Below, piece by piece: positions 1 to 12,889 of a DNA stretch of 64,000 nt. The translations under genes and the position numbers were made by a program. The notes under the pieces are model-generated. The model saw only the letters and a list, made by a program, of their open reading frames with translations, was not told the origin of the DNA and did not search any database. Source of the DNA: Bathymodiolus brooksi. Taxonomy: Eukaryota > Mollusca > Bivalvia > Mytilida > Modiolidae. The stretch is from NCBI GenBank assembly GCA_963680875.1, contig OY804579.1, forward strand, positions 51,536,036-51,600,035. Direction: 5' to 3'. Within the stretch, counting starts at the first letter, position 1. Each line of letters opens with the position of its first letter.

Positions 1-883
1 TGCGACCTAACTTTACGTGAATTTACGGGACCTGACATTACACGAATTTACGCGACCTGACATTACACGAATTTAAGTGACCTGACATTACACGAATTTA
101 CGCGACCTGACATTACACGAATTTATGCAACCTGCCATTACACGAATTTACGTGACCTGACATTACACAAATTTACGCAACCTGACTTTACACGAATTTA
201 TGGGACCTGACTTTACGTGAATTTAAGCGACCTGACATTACACGAATTTATGCGACCTGACATTACACGAATTTACTTGACCTGACATTACACGAATTTA
301 CGCGACCTGACTTTACACAAATTTACGCGACCTGACATTACACGAATTTACGTGACCTAACATTACACGAATTTACGTGACCTGACATTACACGAATTTA
401 CGCGACCTGACATTACACGAATTTATGCGACCTGCCATTACACGAATTTACGTGACCTGACATTACACAAATTTACGCAACCTGACTTTACACGAATTTA
501 TGGGACCTGACTTTACGTGAATTTAAGCGACCTGACATTACACGAATTTATGCGACCTGACATTACACGAATTTACTTGACCTGACATTACACGAATTTA
601 CTTGACCTGACATTACACGAATTTACGCGACCTGACTTTACACAAATTTACGCGACCTGACATTACACGAATTTACGTGACCTAACATTACACGAATTTA
701 CGGGACCTGACAATACACGAATTTACGCGACCTGACATTACACAAATTTAAGTGACCTGACATTACACAAATTTATGCGACCTAACTTTACGTGAATTTA
801 TGGGACCTGACATTACACGAATTTACGCGACCTGACATTACACGAATTTACGTGACCTGACATTACACGAATTTACGCGACCT
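1..883 (+). repeat. End of a type F HOR (tail of cycle 0)
   Basis: This stretch matches 14149-15031, 39266-40148 and 56652-57534, the right-hand ends of type F units. It is therefore the last part of the super-HOR cycle that begins before the window. TGGG-slot anchors lie at 201 and 501, 300 bp (12 monomers) apart. The start of the unit is cut by the window edge. Confidence 0.88.
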
Positions 884-950
884 GACCACCAATTTAAGCG
901 ACCTGAGATTACACGAATTTACGCGGCCTGACCACGAATTTAAGCGACCT
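884..950 (+). repeat. HOR landmark: paired 21-bp monomers (first of 29)
   Basis: Two monomers lack four bases (GACATTACACGA becomes GACCACGA or GACCACCA) and flank one 25-bp monomer carrying GAGATTAC. The second 21-mer follows slot CGGCC. The same arrangement starts at 884, 3026, 5839, 8981, 11098, 12890, 15032, 17174, 19987, 22479, 24896, 27363, 28280, 30747, 31889, 33031, 34098, 36215, 38007, 40149, 42291, 45529, 48342, 51484, 53601, 55393, 57535, 59677 and 62490. Confidence 0.93.
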
Positions 951-1159
951 GAGATTACACGAATTTATGTGACCTGACATTACACGAATTTACGCGACCT
1001 GACTTTACACGAATTTACTTGAGCTGACATTACACGAATTTACGCGACCTGACATTACACGAATTTACTTGACCTGACATTACACGAATTTACGCGACCT
1101 GACATTACACGAATTTATGCGACCTGCCATTACACGAATTTAGGTGACCTGACATTACA

Positions 1160-1190
1160 CAAATTAACCCAACCTGAATTTACGCGAATT
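1160..1190 (+). repeat. Variant monomer with AATTAACCCAACCTGAATTT
   Basis: Three linked changes (TTTACGC to TTAACCC, and CTGACTTT to CTGAATTT) mark one monomer pair. It occurs upstream of the TGGG anchors at 1193, 1643 and 3335 and at matching places in other HORs. In type B the next monomer reads TTTAGGCGAA (near 3324) instead of TTTACGCGAA or TTTACACGAA, so the pair distinguishes sub-blocks. Confidence 0.8.
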
Positions 1191-1285
1191 TATGGGACCT
1201 GACTTTACGTGAATTTAAGCGACCTGACATTACACGAATTTATGCGACCTGACATTACACGAATTTACATGACCTGACATTACAC

Positions 1286-1296
1286 GAATTCACGTG
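1286..1296. other. GAATTC joined to CACGTG (first of 31)
   Basis: A single T-to-C change in AATTTACGTG turns a common monomer junction into GAATTCACGTG. This creates an EcoRI sequence overlapping the palindrome CACGTG. Starts: 1286, 3428, 3753, 4624, 7191, 9358, 13292, 15434, 17576, 17901, 18772, 21339, 23831, 26248, 29632, 34475, 38409, 40551, 42693, 43018, 45931, 46256, 47127, 49694, 51861, 55795, 57937, 60079, 60404, 61275, 63842. It is always preceded by a CATG-slot monomer. A protein-binding role is not shown by the sequence. Confidence 0.85.
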
Positions 1297-3025
1297 ACCT
1301 GACATTACACGAATTTACGTGACCTGACATTACACGAATTTATGCGACCTGACATTACACGAATTTACTTGACCTGACATTACACGAATTTACGCGACCT
1401 GACATTACACAAATTTACGCGACCTGACATTACACGAATTTACGTGACCTAACATTACACGAATTTACGGGACCTGACAATACACGAATTTACGCGACCT
1501 GACATTACACGAATTTAAGTGACCTGACATTACACGAATTTACGCGACCTGACATTACACGAATTTATGCAACCTGCCATTACACGAATTTACGTGACCT
1601 GACATTACACAAATTAACCCAACCTGAATTTACACGAATTTATGGGACCTGACTTTACGTGAATTTAAGCGACCTGACATTACACGAATTTATGCGACCT
1701 GACATTACACGAATTTACTTGACCTGACATTACACGAATTTACGCGACCTGACTTTACACAAATTTACGTGACCTGACATTACACGAATTTACGTGACCT
1801 AACATTACACGAATTTACGTGACCTGACATTACACGAATTTACGCGACCTGACATTACACGAATTTACGCGACCTGACATTACACGAATTTAAGTGACCT
1901 GACATTACACGAGTTTACGCGACCTGACATTACACGAATTTATGCAACCTGCCATTACACGAATTTACGTGACCTGACATTACACAAATTTACGCAACCT
2001 GACTTTACACGAATTTATGGGACCTGACTTTACGTGAATTTAAGCGACCTGACATTACACGAATTTATGCGACCTGACATTACACGAATTTACGCGACCT
2101 GACATTACACGCATTTACGTGACCTGACATTACACAAATTTATGCGACCTAACTTTACGTGAATTTACGGGACCTGACATTACACGAATTTACGCGACCT
2201 GACATTACACGAATTTAAGTGACCTGACATTACACGAATTTACGCGACCTGACATTACACGAATTTATGCAACCTGCCATTACACGAATTTACGTGACCT
2301 GACATTACACAAATTTACGCAACCTGACTTTACACGAATTTATGGGACCTGACTTTACGTGAATTTAAGCGACCTGACATTACACGAATTTATGCGACCT
2401 GACATTACACGAATTTACTTGACCTGACATTACACGAATTTACGCGACCTGACTTTACACAAATTTACGCGACCTGACATTACACGAATTTACGTGACCT
2501 AACATTACACGAATTTACGTGACCTGACATTACACGAATTTACGCGACCTGACATTACACGAATTTATGCGACCTGCCATTACACGAATTTACGTGACCT
2601 GACATTACACAAATTTACGCAACCTGACTTTACACGAATTTATGGGACCTGACTTTACGTGAATTTAAGCGACCTGACATTACACGAATTTATGCGACCT
2701 GACATTACACGAATTTATGCGACCTGACATTACACGAATTTATGCGACCTGACATTACACGAATTTACGCGACCTGACTTTACACAAATTTACGCGACCT
2801 GACATTACACGAATTTACGTGACCTAACATTACACGAATTTACGGGACCTGACAATACACGAATTTACGCGACCTGACATTACACAAATTTAAGTGACCT
2901 GACATTACACAAATTTATGCGACCTAACTTTACGTGAATTTATGGGACCTGACATTACACGAATTTACGCGACCTGACATTACACGAATTTACGTGACCT
3001 GACATTACACGAATTTACGCGACCT

Positions 3026-5838
3026 GACCACCAATTTAAGCGACCTGAGATTACACGAATTTACGCGGCCTGACCACGAATTTAAGCGACCTGAGATTAC
3101 ACGAATTTATGTGACCTGACATTACACGAATTTACGCGACCTGACTTTACACGAATTTACTTGAGCTGACATTACACGAATTTACGCGACCTGACATTAC
3201 ACGAATTTACTTGACCTGACATTACACGAATTTACGCGACCTGACATTACACGAATTTATGCGACCTGCCATTACACGAATTTAGGTGACCTGACATTAC
3301 ACAAATTAACCCAACCTGAATTTAGGCGAATTTATGGGACCTGACTTTACGTGAATTTAAGCGACCTGACATTACACGAATTTATGCGACCTGACATTAC
3401 ACGAATTTACATGACCTGACATTACACGAATTCACGTGACCTGACATTACACGAATTTACGTGACCTGACATTACACGAATTTATGCGACCTGACATTAC
3501 ACGAATTTACTTGACCTGACATTACACGAATTTACGCGACCTGACATTACACAAATTTACGCGACCTGACATTACACGAATTAACGTGACCTAACATTAC
3601 ACGAATTTACGGGACCTGACAATACACGAATTTACGCGACCTGACATTACACGAATTTAAGTGACCTGACATTACACGAATTTACGCGACCTGACATTAC
3701 ACGAATTTATGCAACCTGACATTACACGAATTTACATGACCTGACATTACACGAATTCACGTGACCTGACATTACACGAATTTACGTGACCTGACATTAC
3801 ACGAATTTATGCGACCTGACATTACACGAATTTACTTGACCTGACATTACACGAATTTACGCGACCTGACATTACACAAATTTACGCGACCTGACATTAC
3901 ACGAATTTACGTGACCTAACATTACACGAATTTACGGGACCTGACAATACACGAATTTACGCGACCTGACATTACACGAATTTAAGTGACCTGACATTAC
4001 ACGAATTTACGCGACCTGACATTACACGAATTTATGCAACCTGCCATTACACGAATTTACGTGACCTGACATTACACAAATTTACGCAACCTGACATTAC
4101 ACGAATTTATGGGACCTGACTTTACGTGAATTTAAGCGACCTGACATTACACGAATTTATGCGACCTGACATTACACGAATTTACTTGACCTGACATTAC
4201 ACGAATTTACGCGACCTGACTTTACACAAATTTACGCGACCTGACATTACACGAATTTACGTGACCTAACATTACACGAATTTACGTGACCTGACATTAC
4301 ACGAATTTACGCGACCTGACTTTACACAAATTTATGGGACCTGACTTTACGCGAATTTAAGCGACCTGACATTACACGAATTTACGCAGCCTGACCACGA
4401 ATTTAAGCGACCTGACATTAGGTGATTTTACGCGACCTGAGATTACATGAATTTATGCGACCTGACTTTACACGAATTTATGCGACCTGAGTTTACACGA
4501 ATTTACTTGACCTGACATTACACGAATTTACGCGACCTGACTTTACACGAATTTACTTGACCTGACATTACACGAATTTATGGGACCTGACATTACACGA
4601 ATTTACATGACCTGACATTACACGAATTCACGTGACCTGACATTACACGAATTTACGTGACCTGACATTACACGAATTTATGCGACCTGACATTACACGA
4701 ATTTACTTGACCTGACATTACACGAATTTACGCGACCTGACTTTACACAAATTTACACGACCTGACATTACACGAATTTACGTGACCTAACATTACACGA
4801 ATTTACGGGACCTGACAATACACGAATTTACGCGACCTGACATTACACGAATTTACGTGACCTAACATTACACGAATTTACGGGACCTGACAATACACGA
4901 ATTTACGCGACCTGACATTACACGAATTTACGTGACCTGACATTACACAAATTTATGCGACCTAACTTTACGTGAATTTACGGGACCTGACATTACACGA
5001 ATTTACGCGACCTGACATTACACGAATTTACGCGACCTGACATTACACGAATTTACGCGACCTGACATTACACGAATTTATGCAACCTGCCATTACACGA
5101 ATTTACGTGACCTGACATTACACAAATTTACGCAACCTGACTTTACACGAATTTATGGGACCTGACTTTACGTGAATTTAAGCGACCTGACATTACACGA
5201 ATTTATGCGACCTGACATTACACGAATTTACTTGACCTGACATTACACGAATTTACGCGACCTGACTTTACACAAATTTACGCGACCTGACATTACACGA
5301 ATTTACGTGACCTAACATTACACGAATTTACGTGACCTGACATTACACGAATTTATGCGACCTGACATTACACGAATTTATGCGACCTGCCATTACACGA
5401 ATTTATGCGACCTGACATTACACAAATTTACGCAACCTGACTTTACACGAATTTATGGGACCTGACTTTACGTGAATTTAAGCGACCTGACATTACACGA
5501 ATTTATGCGACCTGACATTACACGAATTTACTTGACCTGACATTACATGAATTTACTTGACCTGACATTACACGAATTTACGCGACCTGACTTTACACAA
5601 ATTTACGCGACCTGACATTACACGAATTTACGTGACCTAATATTACACGAATTTACGGGACCTGACAATACACGAATTTACGCGACCTGACATTACACAA
5701 ATTTACGTGACCTGACATTACACAAATTTATGCGACCTAACTTTACGTGAATTTATGGGACCTGACATTACACGAATTTACGCGACCTGACATTACACGA
5801 ATTTACGTGACCTGACATTACACGAATTTACGCGACCT
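3026..5838 (+). repeat. HOR type B, cycle 1 (2,813 bp)
   Basis: One hundred and ten 25-bp and three 21-bp monomers. It carries the most diverged patch of the array (about 4385-4500) with an extra 21-bp monomer, and three EcoRI sequences (3428, 3753, 4624), where other HOR types have one or none. The base at 5224 is G, a cycle 1/3 variant. Confidence 0.88.
4385..4500 (+). repeat. Diverged monomer patch of type B (copy 1 of 5)
   Basis: Starts with slot CGCAGCC and a third kind of 21-bp monomer, then a monomer with TTAGGTGATTTT in place of TTACACGAATTT, then GAGATTACATG and GAGTTTAC monomers. It is the least conserved stretch relative to the consensus, yet nearly identical between its five copies (18,533, 43,650, 46,888 and 61,036). 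Confidence 0.88.
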
Positions 5839-8800
5839 GACCACGAATTTAAGCGACCTGAGATTACACGAATTTACGCGGCCTGACCACGAATTTAAGC
5901 GACCTGAGATTACACGAATTTATGTGACCTGACATTACACGAATTGACGCGACCTGACTTTACACGAATTTACTTGAGCTGACATTACACGAATTTACGC
6001 GACCTGACATTACACGAATTTACGTGACCTGACATTACACGAATTTACGCGACCTGACATTACACGAATTTATGCGACCTGCCATTACACGAATTTACGT
6101 GACCTGACATTACACAAATTAACCCAACCTGAATTTACACGAATTTATGGGACCTGACTTTACGTGAATTTAAGCGACCTGACATTACACGAATTTATGC
6201 GACCTGACATTACACGAATTTACTTGACCTGACATTACACGAATTTACGCGACCTGACTTTACACAAATTTACGCGACCTGACATTACACGAATTTACGT
6301 GACCTAACATTACACGAATTTACGGGACCTGACATTACACGAATTTACGCGACCTGACATTACACGAATTTACGCGACCTGACATTACACGAATTTAAGT
6401 GACCTGACATTACACGAATTTACGCGACCTGACATTACACGAATTTATGCAACCTGCCATTACACGAATTTACGTGACCTGACATTACACAAATTTACGC
6501 AACCTGACTTTACACGAATTTATGGGACCTGACTTTACGTGAATTTAAGCGACCTGACATTACACGAATTTATGCGACCTGACATTACACGAATTTACGC
6601 GACCTGACATTACACGAATTTACGTGACCTGACATTACACAAATTTATGCGACCTAACTTTACGTGAATTTACGGGACCTGACATTACACGAATTTACGC
6701 GACCTGACATTACACGAATTTAAGTGACCTGACATTACACGAATTTACGCGACCTGACATTACACGAATTTATGCAACCTGCCATTACACGAATTTACGT
6801 GACCTGACATTACACAAATTTACGCAACCTGACTTTACACGAATTTATGGGACCTGACTTTACGTGAATTTAAGTGACCTGACATTACACGAATTTATGC
6901 GACCTGACATTACACGAATTTATGCGACCTGACATTACACGAATTTACGCGACCTGACTTTACACAAATTTACGCGACCTGACATTACACAAATTTACGC
7001 AACCTGACTTTACGCGAATTTATGGGACCTGACTTTACGTGAATTTAAGCGACCTGACATTACACGAATTTACGTGACCTGCCATTACACGAGTTTATGC
7101 GACCTGACTTTAAACAAATTTACGCAACCTGACTTTACGCGAATTTATGGGACCTGACATTACACGAATTTACATGACCTGACATTACACGAATTCACGT
7201 GACCTGACATTACACGAATTTACGTGACCTGACATTACACGAATTTATGCGACCTGACATTACACGAATTTACTTGACCTGACGTTACACGAATTTACGC
7301 GACCTGACTTTACACAAATTTACACGACCTGACATTACACGAATTTACGTGACCTAACATTACACGAATTTACGGGACCTGACAATACACGAATTTACGC
7401 GACCTGACATTACACGAATTTACGTGACCTGACATTACACAAATTTATGCGACCTAACTTTACGTGAATTTACGGGACCTGACAATACACGAATTTACGC
7501 GACCTGACATTACACGAATTTAAGTGACCTGACATTACACGAATTTACGCGACCTGACATTACACGAATTTATGCAACCTGCCATTACACGAATTTACGT
7601 GACCTGACATTACACAAATTTACGCAACCTGACTTTACACGAATTTATGGGACCTGACTTTACGTGAATTTAAGCGACCTGACATTACACGAATTTATGC
7701 GACCTGACATTACACGAATTTACTTGACCTGACATTACACGAATTTACGCGACCTGACTTTACACAAATTTACGCGACCTGACATTACACGAATTTACGT
7801 GACCTAACATTACACGAATTTACGTGACCTGACATTACACGAATTTACGCGACCTGACATTACACGAATTTACACGACCTGACATTACACGAATTTATGC
7901 AACCTGCCATTACACGAATTTACGTGACCTGACATTACACAAATTTACGCAACCTGATTTTACACGAATTTATGGGACCTGACTTTACGTGAATTTAAGC
8001 GACCTGACATTACACGAATTTATGCGACCTGACATTACACGAATTTACGCGACTTGACATTACACGAATTTACGTGACCTGACATTACACAAATTTATGC
8101 GACCTAACTTTACGCGAATTTACGGGACCTGACATTACACGAATTTACGCGACCTGACATTACACGAATTTAAGTGACCTGACATTACACGAATTTACGC
8201 GACCTGACATTACACGAATTTATGCAACCTGCCATTACACGAATTTACGTGACCTGACATTACACAAATTTACGCAACCTGACTTTACACGAATTTATGG
8301 GACCTGACTTTACGTGAATTTAAGCGACCTGACATTACACGAATTTATGCGACCTGACATTACACGAATTTACTTGACCTGACATTACACGAATTTACGC
8401 GACCTGACTTTACACAAATTTACGCGACCTGACATTACACGAATTTACGTGACCTAACATTACACGAATTTACGTGACCTGACATTACACGAATTTACGC
8501 GACCTGACATTACACGAATTTATGCGACCTGCCATTACACGAATTTACGTGACCTGACATTACACAAATTTACGCAACCTGACTTTACACGAATTTATGG
8601 GACCTGACTTTACGTGAATTTAAGCGACCTGACATTACACGAATTTATGCGACCTGACATTACACGAATTTACTTGACCTGACATTACACGAATTTACTT
8701 GACCTGACATTACACGAATTTACGCGACCTGACTTTACACAAATTTACGCGACCTGACATTACACGAATTTACGTGACCTAACATTACACGAATTTACGG

Positions 8801-8980
8801 GACCTGACAATACACGAATTTACGCGACCTGACATTACACAAATTTAAGTGACCTGACATTACACAAATTTATGCGACCTAACTTTACGTGAATTTATGG
8901 GACCTGACATTACACGAATTTACGCGACCTGACATTACACGAATTTACGTGACCTGACATTACACGAATTTACGCGACCT
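5839..8980 (+). repeat. HOR type C, cycle 1 (3,142 bp)
   Basis: One hundred and twenty-four 25-bp and two 21-bp monomers, the longest HOR type. Its first landmark reads GACCACGAATTT, whereas A, B, D, E and F read GACCACCAATTT. Other marks are GAATTGACG near 5943, TTAAACAAA near 7113, G at 7284, ATTTTAC near 7960 and GACTTGAC near 8051. The segment about 7840-8058 is absent from cycle 2, where the expansion sits. Confidence 0.88.
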
Positions 8981-11097
8981 GACCACCAATTTAAGCGACC
9001 TGAGATTACACGAATTTACGCGGCCTGACCACGAATTTAAGCGACCTGAGATTACACGAATTTATGTGACCTGACTTTACACGAATTTACTTGAGCTGAC
9101 ATTACACGAATTTACGCGACCTGACATTACACGAATTTACTTGACCTGACATTACACGAATTTACGCGACCTGACATTACACGAATTTATGCGACCTGCC
9201 ATTACACGAATTTAGGTGACCTGACATTACACAAATTAACCCAACCTGAATTTACGCGAATTTATGGGACCTGACTTTACGTGAATTTAAGCGACCTGAC
9301 ATTACACGAATTTATGCGACCTGACATTACACGAATTTACATGACCTGACATTACACGAATTCACGTGACCTGACATTACACGAATTTACGTGACCTGAC
9401 ATTACACGAATTTATGCGACCTGACATTACACGAATTTACTTGACCTGACATTACACGAATTTACGCGACCTGACATTACACAAATTTACGCGACCTGAC
9501 ATTACACGAATTTACGTGACCTAACATTACACGAATTTACGGGACCTGACAATACACGAATTTACGCGACCTGACATTACACGAATTTAAGTGACCTGAC
9601 ATTACACGAATTTACGCGACCTGACATTACACGAATTTATGCAACCTGCCATTACACGAATTTACGTGACCTGACATTACACAAATTAACCCAACCTGAA
9701 TTTACACGAATTTATGGGACCTGACTTTACGTGAATTTAAGCGACCTGACATTACACGAATTTATGCGACCTGACATTACACGAATTTACTTGACCTTAC
9801 ATTACACGAATTTACGCGACCTGACTTTACACAAATTTACGCGACCTGACATTACACGAATTTACGTGACCTAACATTACACGAATTTACGTGACCTGAC
9901 ATTACACGAATTTACGCGACCTGACATTACACGAATTTACGCGACCTGACATTACACGAATTTAAGTGACCTGACATTACACGAGTTTACGCGACCTGAC
10001 ATTACACGAATTTATGCAACCTGCCATTACACGAATTTACGTGACCTGACATTACACAAATTTACGCAACCTGACTTTACACGAATTTATGGGACCTGAC
10101 TTTACGTGAATTTAAGCGACCTGACATTACACGAATTTATGCGACCTGACATTACACGAATTTACGCGACCTGACATTACACGAATTTACGTGACCTGAC
10201 ATTACACAAATTTATGCGACCTAACTTTACGTGAATTTACGGGACCTGACATTACACGAATTTACGCGACCTGACATTACACGAATTTAAGTGACCTGAC
10301 ATTACACGAATTTACGCGACCTGACATTACACGAATTTATGCAACCTGCCATTACACGAATTTACGTGACCTGACATTACACAAATTTACGCAACCTGAC
10401 TTTACACGAATTTATGGGACCTGACTTTACGTGAATTTAAGCGACCTGACATTACACGAATTTATGCGACCTGACATTACACGAATTTACTTGACCTGAC
10501 ATTACACGAATTTACGCGACCTGACTTTACACAAATTTACGCGACCTGACATTACACGAATTTACGTGACCTAACATTACACGAATTTACGTGACCTGAC
10601 ATTACACGAATTTACGCGACCTGACATTACACGAATTTATGCGACCTGCCATTACACGAATTTACGTGACCTGACATTACACAAATTTACGCAACCTGAC
10701 TTTACACGAATTTATGGGACCTGACTTTACGTGAATTTAAGCGACCTGACATTACACGAATTTATGCGACCTGACATTACACGAATTTACTTGACCTGAC
10801 ATTACACGAATTTACTTGACCTGACATTACACGAATTTACGCGACCTGACTTTACACAAATTTACGCGACCTGACATTACACGAATTTACGTGACCTAAC
10901 ATTACACAAATTTACGGGACCTGACAATACACGAATTTACGCGACCTGACATTACACAAATTTAAGTGACCTGACATTACACAAATTTATGCGACCTAAC
11001 TTTACGTGAATTTATGGGACCTGACATTACACGAATTTACGCGACCTGACATTACACGAATTTACGTGACCTGACATTACACGAATTTACGCGACCT
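8981..11097 (+). repeat. HOR type D, cycle 1 (2,117 bp)
   Basis: This is the A pattern minus one 25-bp monomer: just after the TGTG slot near 9063 the next monomer is missing and CTTTAC follows directly. It also carries CCTTAC for CCTGAC (T at 9798). Both marks recur in D at 34098 and 51484. Confidence 0.87.
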
Positions 11098-12889
11098 GAC
11101 CACCAATTTAAGCGACCTGAGATTACACGAATTTACGCGGCCTGACCACGAATTTAAGCGACCTGAGATTACACGAATTTATGTGACCTGACATTACACG
11201 AATTTACGCGACCTGACTTTACACGAATTTACTTGAGCTGACATTACACGAATTTACGCGACCTGACATTACACGAATTTACTTGACCTGACATTACACG
11301 AATTTACGCGACCTGACATTACACGAATTTATGCGACCTGCCATTACACGAATTTAGGTGACCTGACATTACACAAATTAACCCAACCTGAATTTACGCG
11401 AATTTATGGGACCTGACTTTACGTGAATTTAAGCGACCTGACATTACACGAATTTATGCGACCTGACATTACACGAATTTACATGACCTGACATTACACG
11501 AATTTACTTGACCTGACATTACACGAATTTACGCGACCTGACTTTACACAAATTTACGCGACCTGACATTACACGAATTTACGTGACCTAACATTACACG
11601 AATTTACGTGACCTGACATTACACGAATTTACGCGACCTGACATTACACGAATTTATGCGACCTGCCATTACACGAATTTACGTGACCTGACATTACACA
11701 AATTTACGCAACCTGACTTTACACGAATTTATGGGACCTGACTTTACGTGAATTTAAGCGACCTGACATTACACGAATTTATGCGACCTGACATTACACG
11801 AATTTACTTGACCTGACATTACACGAATTTACTTGACCTGACATTACACGAATTTACGCAACCTGACTTTACACGAATTTATGGGACCTGACTTTACGTG
11901 AATTTAAGCGACCTGACATTACACGAATTTATGCGACCTGACATTACACGAATTTACGCGACCTGACATTACACGAATTTACGTGACCTGACATTACACA
12001 AATTTATGCGACCTAACTTTACGTGAATTTACGGGACCTGACATTACACGAATTTACGCGACCTGACATTACACGAATTTAAGTGACCTGACATTACACG
12101 AATTTACGCGACCTGACATTACACGAATTTATGCAACCTGCCATTACACGAATTTACGTGACCTGACATTACACAAATTTACGCAACCTGACTTTACACG
12201 AATTTATGGGACCTGACTTTACGTGAATTTAAGCGACCTGACATTACATGAATTTATGCGACCTGACATTACACGAATTTACTTGACCTGACATTACACG
12301 AATTTACGCGACCTGACTTTACACAAATTTACGCGACCTGACATTACACGAATTTACGTGACCTAACATTACACGAATTTACGTGACCTGACATTACACG
12401 AATTTACGCGACCTGACATTACACGAATTTATGCGACCTGCCATTACACGAATTTACGTGACCTGACATTACACAAATTTACGCAACCTGACTTTACACG
12501 AATTTATGGGACCTGACTTTACGTGAATTTAAGCGACCTGACATTACACGAATTTATGCGACCTGACATTACACGAATTTACTTGACCTGACATTACACG
12601 AATTTACTTGACCTGACATTACACGAATTTACGCGACCTGACTTTACACAAATTTACGCGACCTGACATTACACGAATTTACGTGACCTAACATTACACG
12701 AATTTACGGGACCTGACAATACACGAATTTACGCGACCTGACATTACACAAATTTAAGTGACCTGACATTACACAAATTTATGCGACCTAACTTTACGTG
12801 AATTTATGGGACCTGACATTACACGAATTTACGCGACCTGACATTACACGAATTTACGTGACCTGACATTACACGAATTTACGCGACCT
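11098..12889 (+). repeat. HOR type E, cycle 1 (1,792 bp)
   Basis: Seventy 25-bp and two 21-bp monomers, a net 14 monomers (350 bp) shorter than A. A CATG-slot monomer near 11,491 is followed directly by a CTTG slot, skipping the EcoRI-bearing monomers, so E has no EcoRI sequence. It carries ACATGAATTT near 12,247. Base 10908 just upstream is a private CpG change in D. Confidence 0.87.

Larger units (their letters stand above)
884..3025 (+). repeat. HOR type A, cycle 1 (2,142 bp)
   Basis: Eighty-four 25-bp and two 21-bp monomers. TGGG-slot anchors at 1193, 1643, 2018, 2343 and 2643 divide it into sub-blocks of 450, 375, 325 and 300 bp, with a 692-bp block across the landmark. Type A marks are GCATTT instead of GAATTT (C at 2112) and one EcoRI sequence at 1286. 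The slot at 2743 is TGCG, a cycle 1/3 variant. Confidence 0.88.
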
